A stretch of 64,000 nucleotides of DNA from Bacillus sp. FJAT-29790 (lineage in GTDB: Bacteria; Bacillota; Bacilli; Bacillales; Cytobacillaceae), in the NCBI RefSeq assembly GCF_019039215.1, contig NZ_JAHNZZ010000001.1, positions 2,645,598 through 2,709,597 of the forward strand, in the 5' to 3' direction. The position numbers and the translations under genes were made by a program. Under the pieces are notes generated by a model. That model saw only the letters and a program-made list of their open reading frames with translations, had not been told where the DNA came from and did not search any database. Position 1 is the first letter of the stretch. Each line of letters starts with the position of its first letter. Positions 9,722 to 18,621 of the stretch are shown piece by piece.

Positions 9722-9759
9722 TTTCCCGACAGGATGCAAGTGGGCTCATCCTGACGGGA
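9722..9759. other. Long imperfect hairpin without T-run
   Basis: TTCCCGACAGGATG (9722-9735) and CATCCTGACGGGAA (9746-9759) pair at 13 of 14 positions around a 10-base loop. No run of T follows on either strand, so it does not look like an intrinsic terminator. It lies between the leuS promoter and the gene at 9876. Confidence 0.6.
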
Positions 9760-9875
9760 ATGTAATAGTTAGTATATTCAGATGAGAAAGATACTGTGCA
9801 ACGATATAACCAATAGTATTTTTCAAAACTTTCTTGCCGATAATGATTATAAAAATCCGGCAGGCGGTGTGTTAA

Positions 9876-10244
9876 ATGAATGGAATAATCTTAATTAATG
9901 AAAGCAGGAGTCTGAGGAATTTTACGAAAAAGGAAAGTTTAGAATACCAAAGTAAGGCAATAAGGTCGTTTTTAAAAGAAAAATGTATCCAGAATGTTCT
10001 TCTTAATCCGCATCAAATAAATGACTATTATTCGAATCCCCATGCCCTTCTTTATGATCTAAAGCAGAAGTGTCCTCATCTCGATTGCCTTATCATGTAT
10101 TCGGAGGATGCTATAGGGGATTTTATTAATTCGTATCCGGCAAGATGGCTATTATTAAAGAGCTACTTTGATAAAGTATTATTTATAGACCAACATATTC
10201 AGGCTCCTTATGAAGATGTTGGCAGAAGAATTAAGAGAGCGTAA
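9876..10244 (+). CDS. Hypothetical protein, 122 residues
   Basis: A soluble, mixed alpha/beta protein without signal peptide or membrane segment. The order of segments (a strand-forming start GIILINESRS, a helix SLEYQSKAIRSFLKE, then LDCLIMYSEDAIGDF) loosely recalls the N-terminal fold of serine recombinases. However, the usual catalytic pattern is not convincing and there is no DNA-binding tail. I do not assign a function. The ATG follows a weak GGCGGTG site. Confidence 0.55.
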   Translation: MNGIILINESRSLRNFTKKESLEYQSKAIRSFLKEKCIQNVLLNPHQINDYYSNPHALLYDLKQKCPHLDCLIMYSEDAIGDFINSYPARWLLLKSYFDKVLFIDQHIQAPYEDVGRRIKRA

Positions 10245-10427
10245 CTAACATATTAAAGTTTCGTTAATATATTTATGCCCCAACGATGCAAATGAGCTAG
10301 CTGCATTGTTTCACACAATTTTCACGATATTAGGTCATGAGTGCTTTTATTTCCAATATTTTGGTGTTATAGTACGCTGGATTACTTTATTTAGAAGGAA
10401 ACATCATATTATTGGGAGGGAACTTAT

Positions 10428-10586
10428 GTGTTTAGGAAATTTGTAAATATTGTTTCTACTATTTTAGTATTATCATTACTAATATTTTCTTCATTTAGTA
10501 ATGAGACTAGTGCGAATTTTCATATTGGCGTGAGTGGAAAAATCATGAATGTTTTTATGGAGAATATAATTCGTTTTCAAGATTAA
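10428..10586 (+). CDS. Small exported peptide, 52 residues (candidate)
   Basis: A GTG start 7 bases after a strong GGGAGGG site opens a 52-codon frame. The N-terminus MFRKFVNIVSTILVLSLLIF is basic then hydrophobic, like a signal peptide, with possible cleavage after SNETSA. The remaining about 23 residues have no recognised motif. It may be a genuine secreted peptide or the truncated 5' end of a longer secreted protein. The rest of the 10245-10922 gap shows only the terminator at 10809. Confidence 0.4.
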   Translation: MFRKFVNIVSTILVLSLLIFSSFSNETSANFHIGVSGKIMNVFMENIIRFQD

Positions 10587-10808
10587 ACAGTCGCTACCCC
10601 TACATTATTAGAAGCATAAACTTATCGATAATTATAATATCAACATCCTTGACCGTCCTAAGCAAATTTTCAGATGAATCCAGGTTTAAAAAGGGAGGTT
10701 TCAGCAATTCAAAAACTTTGCCCTGTTTCCTTCTGCTCTTTAAACAACTTTCCTCTATTTACATTTTTCATCCGGAAACCACCATGGATTGCTTTTGGCT
10801 TATTAATA

Positions 10809-10850
10809 AAAGCAAAAATGCCGAACACTTTATCGGCATTTTTGCTTTAT
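10809..10850. terminator. Bidirectional terminator
   Basis: Stem AAAGCAAAAATGCCGA/TCGGCATTTTTGCTTT is flanked by A/T runs on both sides. It separates the plus-strand genes from the minus-strand MFS gene. Confidence 0.75.
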
Positions 10851-10922
10851 ACAGTTCAAACTAAGAATATTTAATACTGCATATAGTTTTTATTAAATTG
10901 TTTGGCTCCATTAACTTGCTGA

Positions 10923-12284
10923 CTATACTCGTATCTCCTTCGTAGAAGCAATTTTTGTTGAGCTATCCTGATCATCAGTAGAACTTGCCTCGTTAAGCGT
11001 AAGTGATTTAGTTTCAGGAGCCCAAGCTAATGAGACAATTGTACCGAAGACAAGAACCCCAGTAAGCGCAAGCATTGAAGATTGAATTCCGAAATTAGAA
11101 ACACTAATAGGTAGAAGAAATGTTCCTATTGCTGACCCCAGCCTACTAACAGCTGTGGCAAAACCCACTCCTGAAGAACGAACGGATGTCGGAAAACTCT
11201 CTGGAGGGATTGCAGCAGTAAGATTGCTGACTGCAGACAATATTAAGGTGAAGGCAGTAAATGTAATAATCATAAGGATGGAATATCCGCTTGGAAGAAC
11301 GCTTAATAACAGTAAGGAAACACTTAGAAAGATAAAAGATCCGTTTAAGAATCCCCTGCGAGAAAACTTTATTGTAAAAAGAATCCCAAGTAAAGCACCT
11401 ATAATAAGCATTGAATTTAATAATAAATCAGTTCCAAATCCCTCACTCAGCCCCATTGTGTCTAATATTGATGGGAGAAAAGTATAGATCGCAAAATATG
11501 GAAGGACTAGACAGACATAAAAAATGCTGTTAAAGGCTGTGCGTTTTCTCATCTTTTTACTAAATAATTCAGCAAAATTGCCTTTTGTTTCAGCAGGCTT
11601 TTCATCATCAAGAGCGATGTTTTGTCCAATATATTTTTTTACTATTTTTTTTGCTTCATCAACTCGACCATTGTTAATTAACCACCTTGGGGATTCGGGT
11701 GTTCCGATTCGCATAATTAAAATGAGTGAAGCCGGCAATACCGAAGACACAAGCATCCAGCGCCACGCATCGGGGCCGAGAGTGAGTAAAGTGAAGCCAA
11801 CCACATTTGACAGTACAAAACCAAATGTCCATACAACACTAAAGGATCCGAGTATGGCTCCTCGATTTTTTCTTGGCAAAATTTCCGCAAGCATTGTATG
11901 TCCTACGCTATAATCCCCTCCAAGGCCAAAGCCAATCAGGACTCTTAAAATAAACAATTCAACTGCACTATCTGCAAAATATTGCAAAATAGAAGCAAGG
12001 ACAATAATAACAAAGTTTAAGGCAAATATTTTTTGTCTGCCCACGATGTCTGCTATCCTGCCAAGAATTAAACTTCCTAAAAAGACCCCTATTAACGCTG
12101 AACTTCCAATAAGACCAATCCAAAGCGGATTTAGGTCCATTTGAGGTGTAAGTAAAGTGAGAGCAATGCCAATCATCCCTAAGACATATCCATCGGTAAA
12201 GTGTCCGCCAAATGTAAGGGCTGTCATTTTAAAGTGAAATTTATTTAGCGGAGCATCATCGAGCGTTATCATTGATTTTGCCAT
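10923..12284 (-). CDS. MFS transporter (sugar-porter / aromatic-acid type)
   Basis: 453 residues with 12 predicted membrane segments. The loop 2-3 motif reads GRIADIVGRQK (about 75-85) and loop 4-5 has LPRKNRGAILG. The central loop contains PRWLINNGR, typical of the sugar-porter and aromatic-acid families. It is divergent from the amidohydrolase-Rieske pair, and a palindrome matching one before that pair lies close to its own start. It therefore probably imports the substrate of that pathway (inference). AAGGGGG precedes the ATG. Confidence 0.78.
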   Translation of the reverse strand: MAKSMITLDDAPLNKFHFKMTALTFGGHFTDGYVLGMIGIALTLLTPQMDLNPLWIGLIGSSALIGVFLGSLILGRIADIVGRQKIFALNFVIIVLASILQYFADSAVELFILRVLIGFGLGGDYSVGHTMLAEILPRKNRGAILGSFSVVWTFGFVLSNVVGFTLLTLGPDAWRWMLVSSVLPASLILIMRIGTPESPRWLINNGRVDEAKKIVKKYIGQNIALDDEKPAETKGNFAELFSKKMRKRTAFNSIFYVCLVLPYFAIYTFLPSILDTMGLSEGFGTDLLLNSMLIIGALLGILFTIKFSRRGFLNGSFIFLSVSLLLLSVLPSGYSILMIITFTAFTLILSAVSNLTAAIPPESFPTSVRSSGVGFATAVSRLGSAIGTFLLPISVSNFGIQSSMLALTGVLVFGTIVSLAWAPETKSLTLNEASSTDDQDSSTKIASTKEIRV

Positions 12285-12460
12285 AAATTTGTGCCCCCTT
12301 CTTTAAATTCATTTTTTGTAATATATAAAAAACAAAATCGTATCAAGATCTGAATTAATGCGAAAGTTCAGCCATTTTTTCTTTTCATTCCTCCCTTTAA
12401 ATATCGTTTATCCTATTAACACTATGGCTACCTCCTTTTTAGTCATGAATATGTTTCTTT

Positions 12461-12476
12461 TATGAACAGATTCATT
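12461..12476. promoter_or_regulatory. Candidate TetR operator 1
   Basis: TATGAACAGATTCATT is an inverted repeat (ATGAAC/GATTCAT) lying upstream of the MFS gene. It matches the second site at 12590 at 13 of 16 positions. Assignment to the TetR regulator at 14423 is inference. Confidence 0.5.
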
Positions 12477-12589
12477 TGATTTTAAATATATATCACGCAA
12501 AAGGATTTGTAAATAATGAATTCGAAATTTACTAAATCTTCTAATAACCCATTGCACTCCTTTTGATCGTGTGGTAACATCCTTTTATA

Positions 12590-12605
12590 AATGAACATGT
12601 TCATT
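12590..12605. promoter_or_regulatory. Candidate TetR operator 2
   Basis: AATGAACATGTTCATT is a perfect 16-bp palindrome upstream of the amidohydrolase gene. With the site at 12461 it gives one copy for each divergent transcript. The rest of the 12285-12770 gap shows no other clear element. Confidence 0.55.
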
Positions 12606-12778
12606 AAAAGAATGTAGTCAAGAATACTCAAAACTATGGAAATGGGTAATTTTTTGAAAGATGTCGAAACCGCTTAGTCTTTCGGGGGCGATATTAATCA
12701 GAATGAGAGTTGACATGATTATAAGTCTTCAAAATAACTGAGCGGATAACCAATAACAATAAAAAAGAGGTGTTGAAT

Positions 12779-13906
12779 TTGTTAACGTCTGTTGAAGAAA
12801 TACAACCTAAAACGAAAAAGACTGTGAATTTAATCGATTGTGATGTACACTGTTTCCTTCCTTCGCTAGATGAATTAATTCCCTATTCAGATGAATGGTT
12901 ACACAAGATGATGAGTTTTGGAAAGTTTAATAACGACTTTTTAAAAAACCAAACAGCAGGAGCTTTTGATTTTCCTAAAGCTAGATATCACAATCCTAAT
13001 CATGTTTTACGAATGGATGCGATGACGCCTTCCGGTGGAGTACCAGGATCTGATCCATATTTTGTCGGAACCGATTTGTTTGACCGCTTTAATACTACCT
13101 ATGGAATTTTAAATGCAGGCCATGGAACCATGAGTTCTTATCATAATGTAGACGTTACTATTGCTTACAGTTCAGCATTTAATGACTACTTGTACGACAA
13201 ATGGGTATCAGTGGACGATCGATTCAAAATGGATATGGTCGTCCCTACCGTTGATGCAACCGCAACCGTAAAAGAAATTGAGCGTATTGGGAAGAAGCCA
13301 GGGATTGTTGGGATTAATTTACAAAACATCAATATCCCGCTAGGAAAACGCCATTTTTGGCCAATTTACGCAATAGCGGAGCAATATGGTCTTCCAATTG
13401 TTCTTCATCCAGATTCCGAGGCTTCAGGAGAATATGCACCTGCGCAATTTATTGGACCAGCCTCAACTTATATGGAATGGCATACTTCGTTATCTCTTGT
13501 TGCGATTAGACAGATTAATAGTTTAATATGTGAAGGCGTTTTTGAGAGATTCCCTAAACTAAAGGTGGTTTTTGTGGAGTACGGTTTTTCCTGGATGCCT
13601 CATTTAATGTGGCGGCTTGATAAAGATTGGAAATCACTCCGTGACGAGATTCCTTGGGTAAAAATGCTACCGAGTGAATATATCAGAAGAAATATTCGCT
13701 TGGCCACACAACCATTTGAAGAAGCATTCCATCCAAAAGATATCCTGACTTTAATAGAAATGATTCGTGCAGAGGATATGCTTATGTTCTCGAGTGATTA
13801 TCCTCATTGGGATGGAGAGTATGATACAAGAATCTTCGCCCATTTTCCTGATGATCTTAAAAAGAAAATCTTTTATGAGAATGCTTTGAAAACATACAGG
13901 TTTTAG
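12779..13906 (+). CDS. Amidohydrolase-2 family enzyme (ACMSD-like)
   Basis: About 375 residues of the amidohydrolase-2 family, which includes metal-dependent decarboxylases and hydrolases. Metal-site motifs are visible: DCDVH near residues 20-24, a mid-barrel His in IVLHPDSEASG, and a late SSDYPHWDGEYD block. The TTG at 12779 is preferred because AAAGAGG lies 8 bases upstream; GTG at 12770 overlaps that site. The downstream partner is a Rieske protein only 20 bases away. A decarboxylase or hydrolase acting on an aromatic-derived acid is plausible; the substrate is unknown. Confidence 0.8.
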   Translation: MLTSVEEIQPKTKKTVNLIDCDVHCFLPSLDELIPYSDEWLHKMMSFGKFNNDFLKNQTAGAFDFPKARYHNPNHVLRMDAMTPSGGVPGSDPYFVGTDLFDRFNTTYGILNAGHGTMSSYHNVDVTIAYSSAFNDYLYDKWVSVDDRFKMDMVVPTVDATATVKEIERIGKKPGIVGINLQNINIPLGKRHFWPIYAIAEQYGLPIVLHPDSEASGEYAPAQFIGPASTYMEWHTSLSLVAIRQINSLICEGVFERFPKLKVVFVEYGFSWMPHLMWRLDKDWKSLRDEIPWVKMLPSEYIRRNIRLATQPFEEAFHPKDILTLIEMIRAEDMLMFSSDYPHWDGEYDTRIFAHFPDDLKKKIFYENALKTYRF

Positions 13907-13926
13907 GATTAAAGGAGGAAAAGACA

Positions 13927-14346
13927 GTGGAGGATAAAACGTTAAACGAAATTACAGTTTGTAGTGCGGATGAGTTAACGAATGGAAAGCGTAAAGTAAT
14001 ACAATTTAATAATACATCTGTTGTTGTTGTTAATTCAGATAATAACTTATATGCTTTTAGAAATTATTGTCCACATCAAGGGGCACCGTTAGAATTTGGA
14101 AGTATATCCGGAGCCATGGAATCTTCTGAACCACATAAATATAAATACGGATGCCATAACCAAGTAGTTAGATGTCCTTTACACGGCTGGGCTTTTGATA
14201 TGAAGGATGGCCATTCTCTATTCAATTCAAAAGTAAAAATTAAAACGTTTGAGGTGAAAGAAAGAGAGGGCATTATTATTTTATTAGTAAAGGGGAAGCC
14301 CGAGAAAATCACCGTATCGGACGTATTAACTACAACCTGTGGTTAA
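13927..14346 (+). CDS. Rieske [2Fe-2S] ferredoxin-like protein
   Basis: 139 residues with both Rieske cluster motifs: CPHQGAP (Cys48, His50) and CPLHGWAFD (Cys83, His86). There is no catalytic non-haem iron domain, so it is an electron carrier or a small subunit rather than a full oxygenase. About 20 extra residues between the motifs (GAMESSEPHKYKYGCHNQ) are longer than in simple ferredoxins, a feature also of some oxygenase-associated Rieske proteins. GTG start after AAAGGAGG. No oxygenase alpha subunit is encoded nearby. Confidence 0.85.
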   Translation: MEDKTLNEITVCSADELTNGKRKVIQFNNTSVVVVNSDNNLYAFRNYCPHQGAPLEFGSISGAMESSEPHKYKYGCHNQVVRCPLHGWAFDMKDGHSLFNSKVKIKTFEVKEREGIIILLVKGKPEKITVSDVLTTTCG

Positions 14347-14377
14347 TGCATTTAAAACTAAATAAATGAATTTATAA

Positions 14378-14425
14378 AAAATCATCACATCAGTATCAAC
14401 GTATACTAATGTGATGATTTTTTTA
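14378..14425. terminator. Bidirectional terminator between Rieske and TetR genes
   Basis: Stem AAATCATCACAT...ATGTGATGATTT with T-runs on both sides lies between the convergent Rieske and TetR genes. Confidence 0.8.
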
Positions 14426-15094
14426 CTTTTTATTACTTGTATAGTTTTGAATAAGCTCCCGTATATATCCCATTGTTACTTCTGTCGCCTTTTCGGGTGA
14501 ATAGCTTAGCCGATTATTCAAAATAGTTGTCAGCATTCCTTTCCACAACAGAATCGTCATTTCCGAAATCATTTCTATATTTCTACTTGTCAATTCCCCA
14601 CTATCTATGGCTTTTTGAATCATCGCCTTGCTTCTTTTCGATAAATCATTTTCTAAAACAAGCATCTTAATTTCCGCAGGAAGTTGAATTAGATCACTCT
14701 TATATACTGTATAGTATCTCTTCAACAGATCATTTGGCTCCGTACCCAAGTTCGAAATAAAAATCGTATAAAAAATTTGAGGGTTGTTGAAAGAATGCTT
14801 GCAAAAACATTCCCAAGTTGATAAATATTTATCAATGGGTCCATTAGCATTATCAATATAAACGGATAATTCCTTTATATAATCTTTTAAAAATCTCAAT
14901 GAGGCAAAAAACACCAAATGAGATAACTCATCAAAATAATTATAAATCGTCGAACTAGTATACCCAGCCAGGTCAGCTACTTTCCGAGCAGTTACACTTT
15001 CAATTCCTTCTTCTTTGATAATTTGTGCAGTAGCATCTATAAAAAACTCTAGCATACGTGTAACCTGTATTTCTTTTCTACTCAACCAAAACAC
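14423..15094 (-). CDS. TetR-family transcriptional regulator
   Basis: 223 residues with an N-terminal helix-turn-helix (IESVTARKVADLAGYTSS, about 30-47, then TIYNYF) and a helical ligand-binding C-terminal domain. The start is uncertain: a GTG at 15094 sits very close to AGGGG, while an in-frame TTG three codons on has better spacing. It probably represses the adjacent MFS and amidohydrolase-Rieske genes through the palindromes at 12461 and 12590 (inference). Confidence 0.82.
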   Translation of the reverse strand: MFWLSRKEIQVTRMLEFFIDATAQIIKEEGIESVTARKVADLAGYTSSTIYNYFDELSHLVFFASLRFLKDYIKELSVYIDNANGPIDKYLSTWECFCKHSFNNPQIFYTIFISNLGTEPNDLLKRYYTVYKSDLIQLPAEIKMLVLENDLSKRSKAMIQKAIDSGELTSRNIEMISEMTILLWKGMLTTILNNRLSYSPEKATEVTMGYIRELIQNYTSNKK

Positions 15095-15423
15095 GCCCCT
15101 AGGATTAAATTACGTTTCTATAAAACCCTCTTATTGAAAAATTCACCTTATTCCGTAAATTATACCCTATTATTAAAGTTATCTAAACACTTTATCACGA
15201 TGTTATTCTAATTTTATTGTTCTAATCCCAGAATATATGAAGAATTAGTTTTTCTTCTGTAAGCTATAGCCTTATTAGTGTCTGTTTACATTAAAGCTCC
15301 TCCAAATGCAAAAATATTGGTTGGCGAACCAAATATTTTTTAGCACCTCGGAAGAGTTTTTTTAATACCACGCTGAAAGCTCTTTAGAACCCTAGACCTA
15401 GCCAAGGGTTTTCTTTCACAATA

Positions 15424-15463
15424 AAAAAGAGCCTGTTTAAAAAAAAGATTAAACAGACTCTTT
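15424..15463 (-). terminator. ribD terminator
   Basis: Stem AAAGAGCCTGTTTAA/TTAAACAGACTCTTTT next to the ribD stop. The rest of the 15095-15465 gap is AT-rich and shows nothing else clear. Confidence 0.75.
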
Positions 15464-15465
15464 TA

Positions 15466-16563
15466 TTATTGCCCTTTGTATATCGGATACCCCGTGAACT
15501 TAAAATCTTTGCCTATTTGAGTAAGTGATATATTTGATAGCTCTACAGCATCTGTCATCTTCTCAATACCAGTACCCTCAAGGAAGGTTGGAGCATTTTT
15601 TCCGCCTACTAATTTTGGAGCGATATATAGAATGACTTTATCAATTAATTTATTTTCTAAAAAAGATGCGTTAATCGTTCCGCCACCTTCAATAATTAAG
15701 GAAGAGACAAGCTTATCACCTAAAATTTTAACGACTTCTTTTGGATTGACGTTCTTAGAACCATTCGTTTGAAAAACGAGAATCCCAGAATCTTTTAGTA
15801 TTTTTCTTTTTTCTTTGTCATAGTTTTCGCTAGTAAAGATCCATGTTTCTGCCTTCTTATCTGTGATGACCTTAGATTCTAAAGGAATTCTTAAATTGGA
15901 ATCCAAAATGACACGAATTGGGTTTCGGCCATTCGGAATTCTAGAAGTCAGCTCAGGATCGTCTTCAATAACTGTATTAACCCCAACTAGTATCGCCATA
16001 TTTTCATTTCTAAGCTGATGGACATCGTGCCTTGCATCTTCAGACGTAATCCACTTGCTGCTGGAAGCATATGTTGCAATTTTTCCATCTAAAGTGATTC
16101 CCGATTTCAATGTGACAAAAGGCCTTTTCTGAACTATGAATTTATTAAATACTTCATTCATCTTTTGAGATTGTTCCTCACAAATTCCCGTGATCACCTC
16201 AATGCCGGCGTCTTGAAGTATTTTCACACCATTTCCTGACACAACCGGATTCGGATCCAAAGTTGCAATTACAACTTTTTTAATACCAGCCTCTACGATA
16301 GCCAATGCACAAGGACCTGTTCTGCCATGATGGGAGCAAGGCTCAAGTGTCACATAAATGGTTCCGCCTCTCGCCTTATCCCCCGCCATTTGAATCGCAT
16401 GAATTTCGGCATGCGGTTCACCAGCCTTTAAATGCGCACCAATCCCTACTACACGGTTATCATTGAGAATAACTGCACCAACCAATGGATTCGGTTCTGT
16501 CTGACCCTTCATTGCTTGTGCATTTTTCAAAGCTAATTCCATATAAAATTCATGATTAGTCAT
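15466..16563 (-). CDS. ribD: Riboflavin biosynthesis deaminase/reductase RibD
   Basis: 365 residues. The N-terminal cytidine-deaminase-like domain has the zinc site HAE (51-53) and EPCSHHGRTGPC (Cys76, Cys85). The C-terminal reductase domain begins near residue 145 (RPFVTLKSGITLDGKIAT). It converts the RibA product by deamination and reduction. The ATG at 16563 is chosen because GAAGGGA lies upstream; its first bases overlap the last codons of ribA, so translation is probably coupled. It lies outside a normal rib operon, with no ribE or ribH nearby. Confidence 0.92.
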   Translation of the reverse strand: MTNHEFYMELALKNAQAMKGQTEPNPLVGAVILNDNRVVGIGAHLKAGEPHAEIHAIQMAGDKARGGTIYVTLEPCSHHGRTGPCALAIVEAGIKKVVIATLDPNPVVSGNGVKILQDAGIEVITGICEEQSQKMNEVFNKFIVQKRPFVTLKSGITLDGKIATYASSSKWITSEDARHDVHQLRNENMAILVGVNTVIEDDPELTSRIPNGRNPIRVILDSNLRIPLESKVITDKKAETWIFTSENYDKEKRKILKDSGILVFQTNGSKNVNPKEVVKILGDKLVSSLIIEGGGTINASFLENKLIDKVILYIAPKLVGGKNAPTFLEGTGIEKMTDAVELSNISLTQIGKDFKFTGYPIYKGQ

Positions 16564-17311
16564 TTGGACAAGTCCCTTCATCTTCTAAATGTCCAGATTT
16601 CTTTATTTTTGTCTCCAAATATTTTTCATTAAATTTAGAGATATCTCCCCACAAAGGTGTTCTTCCAGAAACATGCAATCCTGATCCTTTTAATGCTTCG
16701 AGCTTCTTAGGATTATTTGTGATAAGGGTTACAGGCTTTGAACGCAGAGCTTTCAGCACTTGAATCGCATCCCCATAGTTTCTGGAGTCATCCACAAAGC
16801 CAAGACCTTCATTGGCTTCTACCGTATCATATCCATTTTCTTGAAGAATATAGGCCATTGCCTTACTAAATAAACCAATTCCTCTTCCTTCATGGTTAGC
16901 TAAATAAAATAGCGCCCCTGTCCCATGCTCGACAATCATTTTCATAGACTGCTTTAGCTGGTAACCGCAATCACATCGTTTACTTCCAAAAATATCACCA
17001 GTATGGCAAATAGAATGCATTCTCATTATTGCATTGTCAGCATAAGCAAAGTCACCATATACCAATACACTTGATTGTTGTAACTCCGCCAAATTCGCAG
17101 ATGATAATTTATCAATAATACGCTGAAAATCTTCCGTTACTTCCTTGCAATTCAGCCAGCAATACCAGTTGAATTCGACTGTTTCCCCATACAAATTCAC
17201 AGGCAGCCGGATGGGCCCCACTAAGTAAATCGCCCCTTCATTTGTTTTAATTAATTGAATTTTATCCTCTAAAACAGAAAGAACCTTAGATTCCAACTGA
17301 ACCTCTTTCAT
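16556..17311 (-). CDS. ribA: Monofunctional GTP cyclohydrolase II (RibA)
   Basis: 251 residues. The GTP cyclohydrolase II domain occupies the C-terminal two-thirds, with zinc ligands Cys102, Cys113 and Cys115 (ICHTGDIFGSKRCDCGYQLK) and NHEGRGIGL near 140. Unlike the RibBA fusion of B. subtilis there is no dihydroxybutanone-phosphate synthase domain; the N-terminal 85 residues are a short unrelated-looking segment. It starts the ribA-ribD pair. No FMN riboswitch was found upstream, so it is probably not under normal flavin feedback. Confidence 0.9.
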   Translation of the reverse strand: MKEVQLESKVLSVLEDKIQLIKTNEGAIYLVGPIRLPVNLYGETVEFNWYCWLNCKEVTEDFQRIIDKLSSANLAELQQSSVLVYGDFAYADNAIMRMHSICHTGDIFGSKRCDCGYQLKQSMKMIVEHGTGALFYLANHEGRGIGLFSKAMAYILQENGYDTVEANEGLGFVDDSRNYGDAIQVLKALRSKPVTLITNNPKKLEALKGSGLHVSGRTPLWGDISKFNEKYLETKIKKSGHLEDEGTCPND

Positions 17312-17384
17312 AGCGACATCCCCTTTTGATTATTGTGTGGTAAATAATCTTTTACATGTACAGCTCAACACAGTATTATTCTTT

Positions 17385-17508
17385 AGGAAAGACTGTTTTC
17401 GTAAACTTTTTTGCTATTGAACCAAAAAGTGGTGTAGTTGATTTCCGCTCCAATCAACTTCATAAAAAATTACCTATTTAAAAACAACAACCATTTAGAA
17501 AAGAGCCT
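17385..17508. repeat. MITE-like element, family 1 (short copy)
   Basis: Starts GACTGTTTTCGTAAAC, carries GTTGATTTCCGCTCCAATCAACT in the middle, and ends TAGAAAAGAGCCTT. The ends are imperfect inverted repeats matching the other family-1 copies; the long central hairpin is missing. It separates ribA from the FAD monooxygenase gene. Confidence 0.7.
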
Positions 17509-18599
17509 TAAGAAACAGCAAAATTACTTTTATAAGATGCTTCTTGTATCATCTGATGCGTTTGCAGTTTTTCAATTTCGTCACGCCGGCCATTTTCGAA
17601 TTTAATTAATTGGTGCACGCTTGTATCTTTTTGATCAAGTGCTTCTTTAATGACCTCACATAAAATGCTCGCATCCTTCAGTGCACAGTTAATACCAAGG
17701 GCACCTGTAGGACTCATTGTATGGGCGGCATCTCCCATAATGACTAATCCATCTTTTACCCAAGTTTCACAATAACAACTTTGAACTTGAAGTAATATAA
17801 AATTATTCCACGAAATAATATGTTTTCGGATAGTAGTTGATAATTCGGGAAAAGCAGCTGTCACTCGCTTGATAAACGGTTCAAATGATTGCTTTCTTAA
17901 TTGAGGATAAGAGCCCTCTTTAATATTCCAGCCTATTTGAATGAACCCGCCTGCCTGGGTAAATAATGCAAGCTGCTTATTATCAATCAAAGTCTGTTTT
18001 ATTGTCGGTTCCCATCCAGTTGGGCTTGGTATTTTCGCCCATAGCAGATCATATCCATGCTTTATTATATTAAAAGGCATATTAGCCAACTTTCGAATCG
18101 TAGAGTATCGACCATCAGCACCGATGACAATAGAACTCGTAATGGTCAATTCTTTATCGTCTTTTTTCGCTTTGATGCCTGTAACTGCGCCCTTTTCATC
18201 TGTGATTAACTCTGTAACTTTTGTACCCAACATCAGTCGGTAATTGTGATACTTTTCGGACTCTCGAATCAACACGCTTAACAAATTCCTTTGCGGAACA
18301 TGAATCCCTACGTGCTTGTTTCCATGGGCAGGAGTAACAGTCTTAATCACTTTACCATGATCCCAATATTCAATTCGTTCCATCAAGAGAAGTCCTTGTC
18401 TTTCTACCTTCTCAAAAAGATTAAATTCTTTTAGCACTTCTTCTCCAACATTATTTAGATGTTCACCGCGGAATTCTTTATCAATTCCTTCATGACGTTC
18501 TACAACAATCGTTGAGATGTTATTCTTCGCCAATAAATAACCCAGTAATGCCCCACCAGGTCCAGCTCCAACTATACAAACATCATATTTTAGAGTCAT
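17508..18599 (-). CDS. FAD-dependent aromatic-type monooxygenase
   Basis: 363 residues of the PHBH/UbiH flavin monooxygenase group. It has the N-terminal GAGPGGALLG dinucleotide fold, a mid DG motif (VIGADGRYS, about 157-165) and the C-terminal GD motif (IMGDAAHTMSPTGALG, about 285-300). These enzymes hydroxylate aromatic or related substrates with NAD(P)H and oxygen. The length is somewhat short at the C-terminus. It is on the same strand as ribAD and the ring-cleavage dioxygenase, separated by repeat elements, so it may supply a catechol-like substrate (inference). Confidence 0.8.
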   Translation of the reverse strand: MTLKYDVCIVGAGPGGALLGYLLAKNNISTIVVERHEGIDKEFRGEHLNNVGEEVLKEFNLFEKVERQGLLLMERIEYWDHGKVIKTVTPAHGNKHVGIHVPQRNLLSVLIRESEKYHNYRLMLGTKVTELITDEKGAVTGIKAKKDDKELTITSSIVIGADGRYSTIRKLANMPFNIIKHGYDLLWAKIPSPTGWEPTIKQTLIDNKQLALFTQAGGFIQIGWNIKEGSYPQLRKQSFEPFIKRVTAAFPELSTTIRKHIISWNNFILLQVQSCYCETWVKDGLVIMGDAAHTMSPTGALGINCALKDASILCEVIKEALDQKDTSVHQLIKFENGRRDEIEKLQTHQMIQEASYKSNFAVS

Positions 18600-18621
18600 G
18601 AATAAACCACCTTATATTCAA

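Noticed and set aside
10649-10874. Overlapping open frames upstream of the MFS terminator
   Set aside because: No ribosome sites, two frames open at once, and they run into the terminator hairpin.
17312-17507. FMN riboswitch before ribA
   Set aside because: The conserved flavin aptamer pattern is absent; the region holds a repeat element instead.
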